DNA of 64,000 bases from Lumnitzera littorea (lineage: Eukaryota > Streptophyta > Magnoliopsida > Myrtales > Combretaceae). The position numbers and the translations under genes are program-made. Of the stretch, positions 1 through 11,361 are shown one piece after another. The notes under the pieces are model-generated. The model did not search any database and had not been told where the DNA came from. It saw only the letters and a list, made by a program, of their open reading frames with translations. The stretch lies in contig JAMXBB010000012.1 of NCBI GenBank assembly GCA_024138015.1, positions 18,219,374-18,283,373 of the forward strand, read 5' to 3'. Each line of letters begins with the position of its first letter. The first letter of the stretch is position 1.

Positions 1-949
1 CACAATGACTTAGATGAAACTTACCCTTTTATTAAAAAAAAAAAAAAAAGAAAAAAAATCCTTAGAAACTATGGAGGTGAGGATTGCAATATAAATGTCA
101 AGTACGTATTACGTGATAGACATATTATATGTGACTTGGGAAATGATTTCAATAATTCGTATGAAATGATTAAAAAGGAGGAGTAGATGATCTCAACAAA
201 ACTTTAGTGACAAGTAAAGCTCTAACACATTAGTGATAAATGAAAGAGCTTGAAGGTATCGAACTCTACTAATAATGAAGAACGAGATAGTATTCTTAAT
301 ATGTTTAAGTGTTTAATTTTTCACGGTGAGAATCCGGCAAAGTAACAACCTTTATGTTAAGAACGGATGATCCTTAATCTCATCTGCCAAATCATGATGA
401 TAATCAAAAACTAAAATTAATTCTATCCTTTTAATGGACTTAAGATCGCCTCCTTTATGAGCTTAGGCGTAAATTGCCTTATTTTATTAAAGTGAGCTAA
501 GTTAAGAAAGATTGGATCAGACAAATCAATTCAACGAGCCTTACTCTAAACCTATAATGCCAAAACTCCTTTAATAATCCTGGAAATGTATATTGACATG
601 ATTCCTTGAGCTCTATTACCTTAATCCGATGAGTCAAATCTATTTGATTGATGAGCTTCAAACCTAATAATGAATTAAGCCCCCTACATTAACTCAAAGA
701 CATAATCAGGTAAACTCAATGAGAATTAATAATAATGAAATAAAGAAACGTAAAACTATAAATATGATTAAGTTATAGTAGAAAAGTATAATATTTTAAA
801 AGTGCAAAGAAAACCTACCACAGGCCAACGATAAAGCATTCCCTTAAGATTTCAAAAAATAAAAAAGGACCTTGGCATCCATCTAAAAAACAAGTCTAAC
901 AACAACAAATAATACGCTGTTCGACATTGATTAAACATAAGAAAAGAGT
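1..949. other. AT-rich non-coding stretch
   Basis: I see no gene, RNA or element boundary here. The sequence is AT-rich and stops are frequent in all frames. Confidence 0.5.
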
Positions 950-1087
950 GCATAATATGAGTTAAGTACCAAAATAAAAACTAATATTTTGTATGCTCAA
1001 TGCAAGGAGAAGTATATAATGCATAATATGAGTTAAGTACCAAAATAAAAACTAATATTTTGTACGCTCAATGCAAGGAGAAGTATA
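950..1087 (+). repeat. 71-bp tandem duplication (two copies)
   Basis: The first copy is 950-1020 and the second starts at 1021. The two are almost identical; the clear difference is GTATGCTC in the first against GTACGCTC in the second. The near-identity points to a recent local duplication. The second copy runs into the small reading frame that follows. Confidence 0.9.
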
Positions 1088-1120
1088 TGGTGTGGGTTGG
1101 GGAACAAAAGATTAACTAGA

Positions 1121-1324
1121 ATGATGAAAGAAGGAATGGCAAGTATCGTAAACCTTTCATATGTAGCATATCTTGCAATTATTGCTAGTGGAAAAGAACC
1201 TCTATACCCACCAAAAGAAATCCCACCACAATTAACACCGTACTATCCGGCATATGAAAGTTTTATAAATGGATCAAAAAGATATAAGAAAGATAAATTA
1301 GAAAAGAAAAATGCAAAAACCTAA
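1121..1324 (+). CDS. small ORF of unknown function
   Basis: An ATG-initiated frame of 67 codons. The frame stays open upstream of this ATG, across the edge of the 71-bp repeat. The product starts MMKEGMASIVNLSYVAYLAI, has a short hydrophobic stretch near its N-terminus, a proline-rich middle (motifs PLYPP and EIPPQL) and a lysine-rich tail. I do not recognise a family. The composition looks more protein-like than the shadow ORFs nearby, so it could be an exon or a fragment of a broken gene. No TATA box or splice sites clearly define it, and chance remains a real possibility. Confidence 0.2.
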   Translation: MMKEGMASIVNLSYVAYLAIIASGKEPLYPPKEIPPQLTPYYPAYESFINGSKRYKKDKLEKKNAKT

Positions 1325-1530
1325 ACAAAAAATCAACTAAATTTAAAGAAAATTAATTATGATACATAATTGAATGTTTAGACCAACAAATGAAATAAAA
1401 TTATATGTAAAATATGAGATTACGAAAGAGTAGTGAAAACTTTCAAAAGAACAATAGCAAAACTCACATGTTTCTTACTCATATTTAGCATTCTCTCGTG
1501 ATTATAATGAATGGAAAAAAAACATATATA

Positions 1531-2961
1531 TCTACATTATTAAAGCTCTTAAAAGTTAAGTAACCGCTATTCTTAAAATTATATAACTACTCTCTATTTG
1601 CTATTGCTTAAAAAAAAATTAACAACAAAATAAACTATTAAAATTATAAATAATAGATAAATTTATCTATTTATTCCTCTTTCTCTTTATCTCTGTTATC
1701 TATTTCTCTAATTAATTTTGTATGCAATTTTTTCTCTTTTTTCCTCACTTTCTCACTATTTATCACTTTCCACTTTCTCTTATTAACTGTATCACACATC
1801 TCTCTCCCACTTTCTCTTCAATAACTTACACACCTTCCTATAAATAATGGGCAACTTTTTATTTTTATATATCTTATAGATTTCATGTTTTTATTTTTAA
1901 TTTTATATCTTACTTAATAAATTATCGAAAAGATTTAAAAAAAATAAAAAGCTTCATTATGTTTATTTTTTCCCTAAAATGTATCATATATTATAAGTAA
2001 TGTAGATTAAAATTTTAGCTAAGAAATTTGTGAAAGTAAATGTTTTTAATATCGACAATAATATAATTATATATTTATCTTTTCTCTAAATGCATCATAT
2101 ATAATTATATGTAATATATGATTTCAACAACAAATATTCACCCTTAACCTATCTAAGTTAAAAGCCTTATTAAAGAAAAATAGAATATTAATTTTTCATG
2201 TATCATTTGGTTTTGATATACATCAATTTTTTTTATGAATATTAATTTTTCATTTCTTTGATACACATTGTGATAATAACATAATCATATATTTTTCTTT
2301 TTTCTAAAATGCATATGTTATAAGTAATGTAAATTGATATTTTAGTTTAAAGAATCTATGAAAGTAAATATTCTCAATACGATAACAATATAATCATATA
2401 TTTACATTTTCCCTCAAATGCATTATATGAAATATACAATTAATATTTTTTTTTTCATTTCATCAATACACAATGAGATAATAATATAATCACATATTTT
2501 TTCCCTAAAATACACTATTTATTATAAGCAATGTAGATAAATATTTTAGTTTAAGAAATCTATGAAAGTGAATATTCTTGATATTAATTATAACATAATC
2601 ATATATTAATTATTTTCTTTTTTTTATATTTGCAAAATAAAATTATATAATGAGGACTTTTAGTTTTTCTAATGTAAATTACAAAAATATATTCACAAAA
2701 CTACTAGATCAACAACTGTGTTAAAATATGGACTAAGCAATTTTTTCTTTAACTGAAAGGACATTTATGTTCTAAAAAAAGGCTTAAAAATATATAATAA
2801 AAAATAACTGACTTAAATGAAAATAATTTATATAATCAATAAATTCTAAAATTTTTTAAAAATTAATTATTGAAATTGAAAAATTTATAATCTAATAGAA
2901 AAAAATGAAAAAAAAAATTAAAGGACTTTAATTTAATGAATTACGGTGCACCATCCACTAG
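1531..2961 (+). mobile_element. Helitron-like non-autonomous element, copy 1
   Basis: It begins at an A|TC junction (TCTACATTATTAAAGC) and ends in CTAG followed by T at 2958-2962, the end signature of Helitrons. The first 120 bases, with a TTAAGTAACC motif and then a pyrimidine-rich tract, match the starts of the next three elements. It is longer than they are because it holds irregular internal repeats: related units begin near 1971, 2302 and 2502, each with a TTATAAGYAATGTA motif. No coding potential is visible. Confidence 0.55.
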
Positions 2962-3679
2962 TATTATTAAAACCAAAAGACCTTTACATGACCACCGCTT
3001 TTAAAATTATTACTTAACCCTCAAATTAAAATTTTATAATAAAAATATCAATGTCAAAAAATACTTATTAAAACTATAAATAATTTATAATAAAGATAAA
3101 ATTAGCATATCACCAAAACCAAAACCAACCAAAAACTGTTTATTCTACATCCATTAGCACAATTGCATTCCATGTACAAAATTGCCCATTCCACATGATA
3201 CAAGTACATGTAGAAACTGTTCATTCCATATTATCTACCTATCCCATGTTATACATATTAGAACTATCCCATGTTTAGAGGAGTTTGTTTACCTCCTTAA
3301 TTTCATGCTTAATAAAGTATAATACAATGTCACTTTTCGAAAATAATCATTTATTTATTGCTTTGAATGCTTCATAAGTGTGCTTTGTTTAAGGAGTTAT
3401 ATGAGGAATTAGGAGCATAATAAGAGTTGCAAATATGGAATTTTTACAGGTTTATTACCGTTTTAGTATCTCCTACATGTTCCTTTTAATGAAAACATCT
3501 ATTGTGGTTAAAGATTTCTTTTTTTCTATTCTTTCTTATGCAATTCTAGCATTTTTTTTTTTTATCTTTCTATATTCATTTGTCATGTAGATAATTTGAT
3601 TTCGTAATTCTTTTATATTTTAAACTTCATTGAATTATTGATTTTATATTTTACACATGTAGCACGAGTATACGTCTAG
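2962..3679 (+). mobile_element. Helitron-like non-autonomous element, copy 2 (degraded start)
   Basis: It starts directly after the CTAG of copy 1, with a diverged version of the family head (TATTATTAAAAC, then TTACTTAACCCTC). It ends in CTAG at 3676-3679, followed by T. The 5' TC is not preserved, so the exact start is uncertain. Confidence 0.45.
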
Positions 3680-3692
3680 TAGTACATATATA

Positions 3693-4195
3693 TCTATATT
3701 ATTTAAGCCCTTTGAGGCTTAAGTAACCTCTATATTCTCAAATTATAATTTAATCCTCAATTTATATATATAACAACAAAACCAACAATAAATTAAATTA
3801 TTAAAAATATAAAATTGGATGTATTTGTCAATTCATTAATATACAATATATTTTGAATACTATTTTTCTTTTCTTTTTCCAATCCTCACACCCAGTTTTT
3901 CTCCCTACTCTTTAAAACTGCATTGCACTTTCTTCTCTCTTACTTTCTTATGTCTTTCTTTTCACAATTTTCAATAAAGCCACTTTCTTCACAATTTTGA
4001 TGATTTCTTCTATTATACAATAATTTTTGAAAAAAAGTTATTATAGATTATGTAGATATATTAAAAGTGAAATTTATAATAATAAATAGAAAATATTTTA
4101 TTATAAGTTTGAAATAAATATTTTTTTTTCTTTTTTATTAAATATGAAAACAAAATTAATTTTTACATACACAACTCAAGTGCGTTGATAACTAG
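3693..4195 (+). mobile_element. Helitron-like non-autonomous element, copy 3
   Basis: It starts TCTATATTATTTAAGCCC and ends in CTAG at 4192-4195, followed by T. Just before the end, CAAC and GTTG (within CAACTCAAGTGCGTTG) could form a small hairpin, the other 3' feature of Helitrons. It has the family layout: AAGTAACC head, AT-rich part, pyrimidine-rich part. Confidence 0.6.
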
Positions 4196-4196
4196 T

Positions 4197-4637
4197 ATAT
4201 ACATATATAACCCTTTAGGGCTTAAGTAACTGTCACCTTTAAAATTATCTATTTAGCTTCTATTTAACATTATTTAATAAAAACCTAACAATAAAGTAAG
4301 CTATTAAAATTATAAAAAAAATAGATAAATTTATTTACTTACTCTTCTTTTTATCTTTTTATTCATTTTTCTATCATTTTCCTACTCTTTCTCTCACTTT
4401 CCCACACTCTCTCCCACTATTCATTTTTCCACTTTCTGCTATTAATTGTATTACATATCTCTCTTCCATACTATCTTTCTACTCACATTCTCACTGCTTT
4501 ATTCTTCTCCTCACAACTCCCTATCTCTCTATCTTCCTCATTTATTAATATTTTATATTAATATTATAATATATTCAATTATACAATACAATTTTATTTA
4601 TTTTATACACATATAATACGGATGTATTGTCAACTAG
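4197..4637 (+). mobile_element. Helitron-like non-autonomous element, copy 4
   Basis: It abuts copy 3. The head, with CCCTTTAGGGCTTAAGTAAC, aligns with copies 1 and 3, and the pyrimidine-rich stretch around 4340-4530 matches copy 1. The end is CTAG at 4634-4637, followed by T. The 5' TC is lost or mutated. Confidence 0.55.
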
Positions 4638-4638
4638 T

Positions 4639-4639
4639 G

Positions 4640-4675
<36 letters not shown>

Positions 4676-4689
4676 AGAGAGAGAGAGAT
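4639..4689. repeat. compound microsatellite (TA)n(GT)n(GA)n
   Basis: A run of about 11 TA units is followed by seven GT and seven GA units. It sits right after the last Helitron-like end. The ORF called over it is only translated simple repeat. Confidence 0.95.
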
Positions 4690-5647
4690 AAAAATAAAAC
4701 CTTAGCATTACCTCTGAGCTGGGCCACAATTAAAAACTGCACATTCATCTCCGTTCCCATCACATAAAGCATTGAGAAAAGAAATTTCAAGTAACGACTC
4801 TAACATCCTCGCGAGCTAATTTAGAAAAAAAAAAAAAAAGACTCGCTTAAATAGATGAAGATCCAGAAAACTCAGACTCCCAAAATTTTTTGGTGTAGGA
4901 AGGATCTTGTCGTTTCCTCCAGTGAACTTGGGAGGTGGCAAGAACCGTGCTATAAAGAATTCTCTCCCAAAAATGTTAAAATTAGAATGAAACCTTGTAA
5001 AGCATGTTCTAGCTCGCAAACTAATCCAAATAGTGCCATTTGTTTTACCATTCTATGTGGTGGCAAGTTGACGTTGGTAGTTTCCTCAATGCCGTGTTCG
5101 TAAAATTGCAAATCTACAGCTTGGACTTGGAGCTCTATCACGAACACGTTAAACTAATTGATCATTTACTGTGCGATGTCTAGGAATAGCCTCTTCAGTT
5201 TCAGAAGTCTTATAAACCTTTCGGCTTCTATAAAGATCAAGCTTGTATAACTTCTGATTCTCCCCTTTTTCACTCGCATAATTCAAACAGTTGTCCTTTT
5301 CAATTTTATGGAAATAAGTACTGTCCATTCTCGAATGTCCTGAGCAAAGGCAAAGATCAAATCTTGCCACTACGTTTCATAAGGATGGTTGATAGCTGTA
5401 CGTAATATAAGCCACAAACTTGTACTCTGGAACTCATGTAAGCGGACCAACATATGAAATAAGAAAGTACTTTTTCGATTTTAATGCAATAAATTAACAG
5501 CTGCAACAACTTTGACAAATAATTACATCATTGAGGATACAACAAAGAGCCGAAATGTGAAATTGGTTCACTCATTACATAAATTCCTTAATAGAGGCAT
5601 CAAAAAATTCAACTATGAAGTTGATTTTACCACAAGATTATGTTATT
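4690..5647. other. 3' flank of the DUF1218 gene, no gene recognised
   Basis: Short open frames occur on both strands (4855-5103 plus; 4950-5147 and 5149-5370 minus). They overlap one another and resemble no family I know. A poly-A run lies at 4824-4839. The 3' untranslated region of the minus-strand gene should lie just below 5648. Confidence 0.4.
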
Positions 5648-6492
5648 CTAGGCTTCGTCGCCTTCGCCGTCCGATGAGCCCACGTTTTCGACCTTTTGGC
5701 TGGCGATAATAATGCCCCTTGTCCATGCCATGAAGTATAAAAAATCGAAGATCATGGTTATGATGATAAACACAGCTGCTGCTATCAAAACCCCTTTCCT
5801 CAATGTTTCACAGGACAAGTTCTGGGCAGATATCATTTTCCTGTACGTGGTGTGATACGCGTTCTTGGCTGCTCCAGCAATTAAACACGCTTGTGCTATT
5901 AGGAAAACCAACCTGCACCATATCAACATGTCAGGAAGTTCAAACGGATGTTTTTAATGGGATCTCAATGTTAAGACAGTAGGAGCTTCTTTGGAAGATC
6001 TGATAGTTTAAACAAACAGTTCATGATCATGAAATAGAGCAGCCTAGCACATGAATTTTGACAAAATTTTCGAACTTGATTGCACTCTTACCATGATAGA
6101 ACCATATAAAGAATGGACCAGATTCGATTACTTCCGGCTAAAGGCCTCCCGAAGCAACCACATTTTGTCACAAACATCAATAAAAAATGACTTGCTAGAA
6201 GAAATAGAATTGCCCCAACTGCATATTCGGTTGCTTTATTCGACTTGTAGACACAGTATGTTGTATTTGTTCTTCCATCTTGATATATCCTGCCCTGCAG
6301 CAAAATTATGTATTACCTATAGAAATTAATATACTTCATCATATAAAGCAAATCGCAAGTTCAATGAAATGCAAGACTCACAGTGCTTTTCTGTCTCTCG
6401 GCAGCAATCGTGAACCCCAAAGAGGCCAGACCAAAAGCCACTACTACAATGAACATTATAGTTGGGATCTTTCCCTCTTTTTGCTTATCCAT
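5648..6492 (-). CDS. DUF1218 family four-helix membrane protein
   Basis: Three exons on the minus strand: 6492-6382, 6294-6092 and 5912-5648 (introns of 87 and 179 bp, GT-AG). They join in frame to 192 residues. Exon 1 encodes the start MDKQKEGKIP and the first hydrophobic helix (about 12-31). Further helices lie at about 60-80, 96-119 and 145-167. Family hallmarks visible are cysteines at 51, 82, 84, 114 and 139, a GAAKNAYH motif near 118-125, and CETLRKGV at 139-146 before the last helix. The tail is acidic (GSSDGEGDEA). DUF1218 proteins are plant-specific membrane proteins; studied members act in secondary-wall lignin composition (MWL) and in leaf symmetry and vein patterning (DESIGUAL/VCC). 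Which subgroup this is cannot be told from sequence alone. The start is the first ATG after a well-placed TATA box. No defects are seen. Confidence 0.93.
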
Positions 6493-6581
6493 TTCTTCTT
6501 CTTGATATTGTTACTCTGAGTCCGAGAGTATGAAAGTCCAATGGATAGTTGAATGATGGAAAGGCAGAGAGACAGAGATCG

Positions 6582-6591
6582 TATTATATAG
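6582..6591 (-). promoter_or_regulatory. TATA box of the DUF1218 gene
   Basis: CTATATAATA on the minus strand lies about 90 bp upstream of the ATG at 6492. That predicts a 5' leader of roughly 60 nt. Confidence 0.6.
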
Positions 6592-6599
6592 TGCATCCT

Positions 6600-8337
6600 T
6601 GTGAAGTGGGGTGGTGAGAGTTAGGAAACAAGAACTGAAATTGTACATATTTTGGTTTCTTTCCAACAAGTCTACTCAAATAAACCTAATGGCACTCGAG
6701 CTGACGCTGGACAGGGGATAGGAGATCAGTCAAAGTCAGAACGTTGACCATGGTGGGAGGACAAAAAGAAACTTAGGTCGTACGTAACAGTACAGTGTCA
6801 ACGGTTAATATTCAATAGGTGGGTTTCGATCCTCTCCTCCCTGAATTTTTCTTAATTTAGATCTCCAGAATATTGCCACGTGTTTATTAAAAATAGATCA
6901 TCCTGATTAACTCCGTCCATTTTTCTTAAAATCATTCATCCCCTTCCTTCTAAAACGATTCCAAAAAAAAAAAAGAGAGAGAAATTGTTCGAGAGCTCGA
7001 AGAAAAGTAGTAATATGGAAAGCACCCTTCACCTTTCCAACGAAAACCAACCTTTCCTAAAGATTGTGCTTAGCAGAAAGAACACTATCGTCAATCCGAA
7101 AGACATGCTACGATAAAAAATAGCACATTATTCAATATTTTCATTTGATACATGAAGAAAGTGCCCCAGCCGGATTAATGGCTAATGACAAAGCTAATGA
7201 TTAATCAATTAGTTGAGAAGAAGTGCTTGAATGCTCCAAGAAATAATTTGGAAATATATGTAAACAAGGAATAAAAGAGACAGCCAGATGTATATAAATG
7301 ATATTAAGTTATAAGAGCATTACAAAAAACAGTAGTGATCTCTTTTAAGAAAACAACAGTAACACCTTTTCATGTTTTGTTCCTATCCTGCGTTGCAATT
7401 GTGATTAGTAGAAACGAATTAAGTATGAATTCACAAAGGAGGCTACATAGTTGATAACACATTGCAAATATAAATAAGTCAAGTTATCCATAAGTTACTC
7501 GAGTTTGATTCAAGAAAAGCCTAATCAGAAAGTAGTGAGTTTCATAATACTTGGCTCAATTGTAATTTATGCATAATGAATCAAGATATATTTTAATTTA
7601 TCAAATAAAACACAAGTATTTATTATATATGCATATTTTTCTACTTATATAATTTTACAATAAAATCCAATAAATATATTACAACATATCTAAAATAAAA
7701 ATGAAGATATATTATTAGTAAGAATTATATAACATCCTATTATTTAAAATTATTCTTGGTTAGATAAATATCTAGAGATAATATAAATATTTTGATCAAC
7801 TTAATGTCTGATTAAAGTTATTTTTAGTAGATCTGAGAAAATATATTCAAGTTATAGCCTCAAAGTTGAGTGTGTATACTGGATAAGATGCCACTAATAA
7901 ATGATACCATATATTTAATGTCATTAGTCCATCCTCTATATAAACAAATATAAATGATCCACAGACTTAAGACATTTATATCTAATATATACGAAATGTT
8001 GCACTGTGATGCCATTATACACATTCTTAATTAAGAGTAGAATAATATAGTTATTAGTTACGACGTGAGGCAAGATAAAATTCATCACTTTTTTGAATTA
8101 GAGAGATGGTATGGCCGCTTAGTTAGAATAATAGTGACTCATAAACCATTGGCTACAATAAATTCTAATGAGTCTAATTATCTCAGAAACCATGTAAATA
8201 ATTAAATATTGATGACATGACATACAATAGTTTTATCAAGTTATCATTTGATGAAAAAGATTTTATCACGCAATAATCAATTCATAATAGTTTATAGTTC
8301 ACAACCTTTCTATCATGTTAGGTGACTAATAACTATT
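6600..8337. other. intergenic, nothing recognised
   Basis: AT-rich sequence upstream of the DUF1218 gene. A purine run lies at 6962-6984. I see no coding frame, element ends or RNA gene. Confidence 0.5.
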
Positions 8338-8345
8338 ACTAAATG
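8338..8345 (+). repeat. 8-bp target site duplication, left copy (ACTAAATG)
   Basis: Matches the right copy at 9377-9384 exactly. Eight base pairs is the duplication length made by hAT transposases. Confidence 0.8.
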
Positions 8346-9376
8346 TAAGATTGTAAATAAGCAAAGTTGTATGCAAACTACTCGAACTTTAGGCTTGGTT
8401 TGACTCAACTCAACTCAACTCAAGTTTGATTAATAAACAAGTTAAGTTTAAGCTCAAAATAAAACTCATTTAATTAAACAAGTCAAACTCAAGCTCCTAA
8501 TTTATACTTGTTCATATTCTTAGCGAGTTAGATCACAAGCTAGCACTCAGTTGCAAGCTCATGAGTAAGCTGACTAATAGGCTCGTGAGCCTATATTATA
8601 ATGCAATGGTCTTTATTTTCGTTATATTAATTATATTTTAATGTTTTTAATTTTATTTCATAGTGTATGTTTTTCCAAATATACTAATTTTCTACTTAAA
8701 TATCATCGTGTAATAGTTTTACTCCATAATTTATGTTTATAATTTGTTTGATAGTGCATAAATCGAAATTCCATAAAGCATACACATACCATAAATGGGT
8801 AAACAAGAGTCATCAACAACGATTAATTGTGAAATGTAAAATATACATTTTGATTGGTATATTTGTTTCACAATTTCATATGAGAGAAACAATTACAACT
8901 GACCTATCCATAATCATGATATTATATTATTGGATCAATTGCAATGAAATTTTACATGATACATTACCTCATAGGAATATTAGGTACAATCTCCAAAATG
9001 GAAAATGTGAGAATATAAGTATAAAATTAGTATAAATTTAAGCTTAGCCTCGTTTACTCATTTACCTTAACTAACTTGAGTTGAAGCTTAAGCTTAAGCT
9101 TGTTTAAGGTTATTAAATTAAATTAGCTTAATATAGGCTCATTTAAATAAACAAGCTTGAGTTTAGACTTGTTTAAATATATGTACTCGAGCTCATTTAT
9201 AGACTCGTTAAGATAAATGAGTCAAGCTCAAGCGTTAAAATCATTAATGAGCTTCAACTTAAGCCTCTAATTTTTAGAATCAGTAAAAGTTTAGCTCAAT
9301 TGAGCTCGATAATTTTTAAAAGAGTCGAGCTTGAATTTGCAAAAACTAGACTCGGTTCGACTTATTTATAACTCTA
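8346..9376 (+). mobile_element. hAT-like non-autonomous DNA transposon
   Basis: A 1031-bp element with imperfect terminal inverted repeats: TAAGATTGTAAATAAG on the left and TAGAGTTATAAATAAG read inward from the right (12 of 16 match). It is flanked by perfect 8-bp duplications. Subterminal regions (8380-8600 and 9040-9360) are packed with GAGCTTAAGCTC-like and ACTCAACTCAAG-like motifs in both orientations, a pattern common in hAT relatives. The centre (8640-9035) is unrelated AT-rich DNA with one 100-codon frame that looks like chance. No transposase is present, so movement would have depended on an enzyme encoded elsewhere. Strand is arbitrary. Confidence 0.8.
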
Positions 9377-9384
9377 ACTAAATG
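9377..9384 (+). repeat. 8-bp target site duplication, right copy (ACTAAATG)
   Basis: Exact match to 8338-8345. Confidence 0.8.
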
Positions 9385-11361
9385 GTCAAGTTGGTTTATT
9401 TATAAGATATTTCCTTTGTATATAGAATCTTAGAAGATCGCACATAATAGCATAACTAATAGTAACAAGTTTAACCGGCTAAATTTTAATGGATACTAAA
9501 ATTATGTTACTACTTATTTCAAAATTAGATTTAATAAGATAATTAATTTATTCTAAAATAGTAGACTAATTTAAGAAAGATTTAATTGTTAAGTGGATAT
9601 TTATAGATCTAAATCTTATTTTCTAATAAGATATGGTTACTAGTTTGAAAAGATTTGGTTACGAAATCATAATCTTATTTGTACAAGAAAAATTTAATCT
9701 TTCTCAATCTTTCAAATTTGAGGGTTTTTTTCTTCTAATTTTCTACTTTTTGTATTTTTATTATTTAAGACCTCTTTCTTTATTATTCAAAACCTTAAAA
9801 TTATTAGGAGTAAAAATTACGTATCTACATGACGTTTCACTTAAAAAAAAAAAAAAAGTGCATGTCCTAAATGGATTTGTTCATGTGACATCAGCTCCAT
9901 TGATAATTAATTTTATCAAAGCTCAAGGCAATCTAAGCTTCATCAAGCTCATGCTAGGCATGAGTCTATGTTTTTTAGTTAAGTTTATAAATTTATTTTT
10001 AGAGTTAAAAGCTCAATTCAAGCTCAACTTGCATTAGTTGTAACTTAGCTTGACTTTGATTACATGCATAGGTGGGATAGAGCTATGTCTTATAATATAT
10101 AGTTTAAGGAAAATCATATGTTAGAGAATCAATATTTTGGATTAAGTTTAAATATAAGATGAAACTTTAATAAATCAAAATAGAGGACAATACTTATTAG
10201 TAGCTCAAAATGTTTGTCGTTTGATGTATAATTTTCATCCTCTTTTTGAATGTAACATCGTTATCTATTTACGCCACTTTACATAATATCATCCTCTATT
10301 TGTATTATTTACTTATGTTCGTTGTCTATTTGAATCAATAAAAAGGTTTCATCTTTTATTCGAGCTTTGAAACATTCTTCTTCTAATGTGTAATTTTATC
10401 ATTTAATTTAGATTGCATTATGTCATTCTAGATTTCGTTTATTTGAAGTAAACAAAATGAATAATCAAGCCAAACTAACTATTTCATATGTTAAGCTTTT
10501 ATTCAATTTTTAATAAACCATCGATTTTATACCTTTTAATTTAGGATAAATTTGATTAAAGTAGATAGTTTTCCTCTTGACAATTATCTAATTGATTACA
10601 ACTATTGAAAAACAACTATTTCAAATTACTTGCTTAGAATTAGATTCATAAGCCGTAAAGGTTTAAAGTCTAATTAGCATAAACACCATTCTTTCTCAAG
10701 AATAAAATATGCTCAAATCCCCCTCTTTAGTGATGCAGTTGTAATTGAAAAAGAAAAATAGATTCATAAGTCAAGCATACGTTTCATACTAAACTAAAGT
10801 AGGGATAAACATTTTCTTTTTCTTTTGGGCTAACTAAATACTACTAGTGATGCTAGGCTAGGAGAATCTATTTTGTTCTTCCCCATTGGAAAATTTAAAG
10901 TTTAGTCATAAGTGCTATTCACTATAATATAGCGATCACTTTATTGTAACACAAAGGAAAAAAGAACGAAGTTAAGTCTAATTTTATTCGAGCCTGTGTC
11001 CAAGCATAAATTCAAATCAAGCAAAAGATGTCATTCTACTCGTGTTGTTTCAAGCAACAATGTCATGAAATCTGCTCATTGATCACACATACCTAAAATA
11101 ATTATTAGGTTTTGTAGGGTACACATAGTCTAGGAAGCCAGCCTGGCATACTAAACTGCTTTTAACTAGGGAAAAAAAAAAGACTAAAAAATGTAACTAT
11201 TACACAGATGACACGTGTATTGATTAGCAGGAAAAGTCGTAGAAAAGATTCTAACGTGTGGGAGTACCCTTTTCTTCCGCTTTGACTGTTTGGTCATGGA
11301 ACCGGTTGATTGCATTACCATTTTGAGGTGCTCGCAAATTTAGACATACCATTTGTCATTG
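9385..11361. other. intergenic with a possible hAT-like fragment
   Basis: At 9915-10060 there are several CAAGCTCA/AGCTTGA motifs like those inside the hAT-like element, probably an end-less remnant. The frame at 9633-10037 is low-complexity and AT-driven. Nothing else is recognised. The 3' untranslated region of the channel gene should lie near 11361. Confidence 0.4.

Noticed and set aside
4575..4790. 71-codon minus-strand ORF
   Set aside because: Its core is the translated compound microsatellite.
9633..10037. 134-codon plus-strand ORF
   Set aside because: Phe/Leu/Lys-rich low-complexity translation of AT-rich DNA with a poly-A run; no family match.
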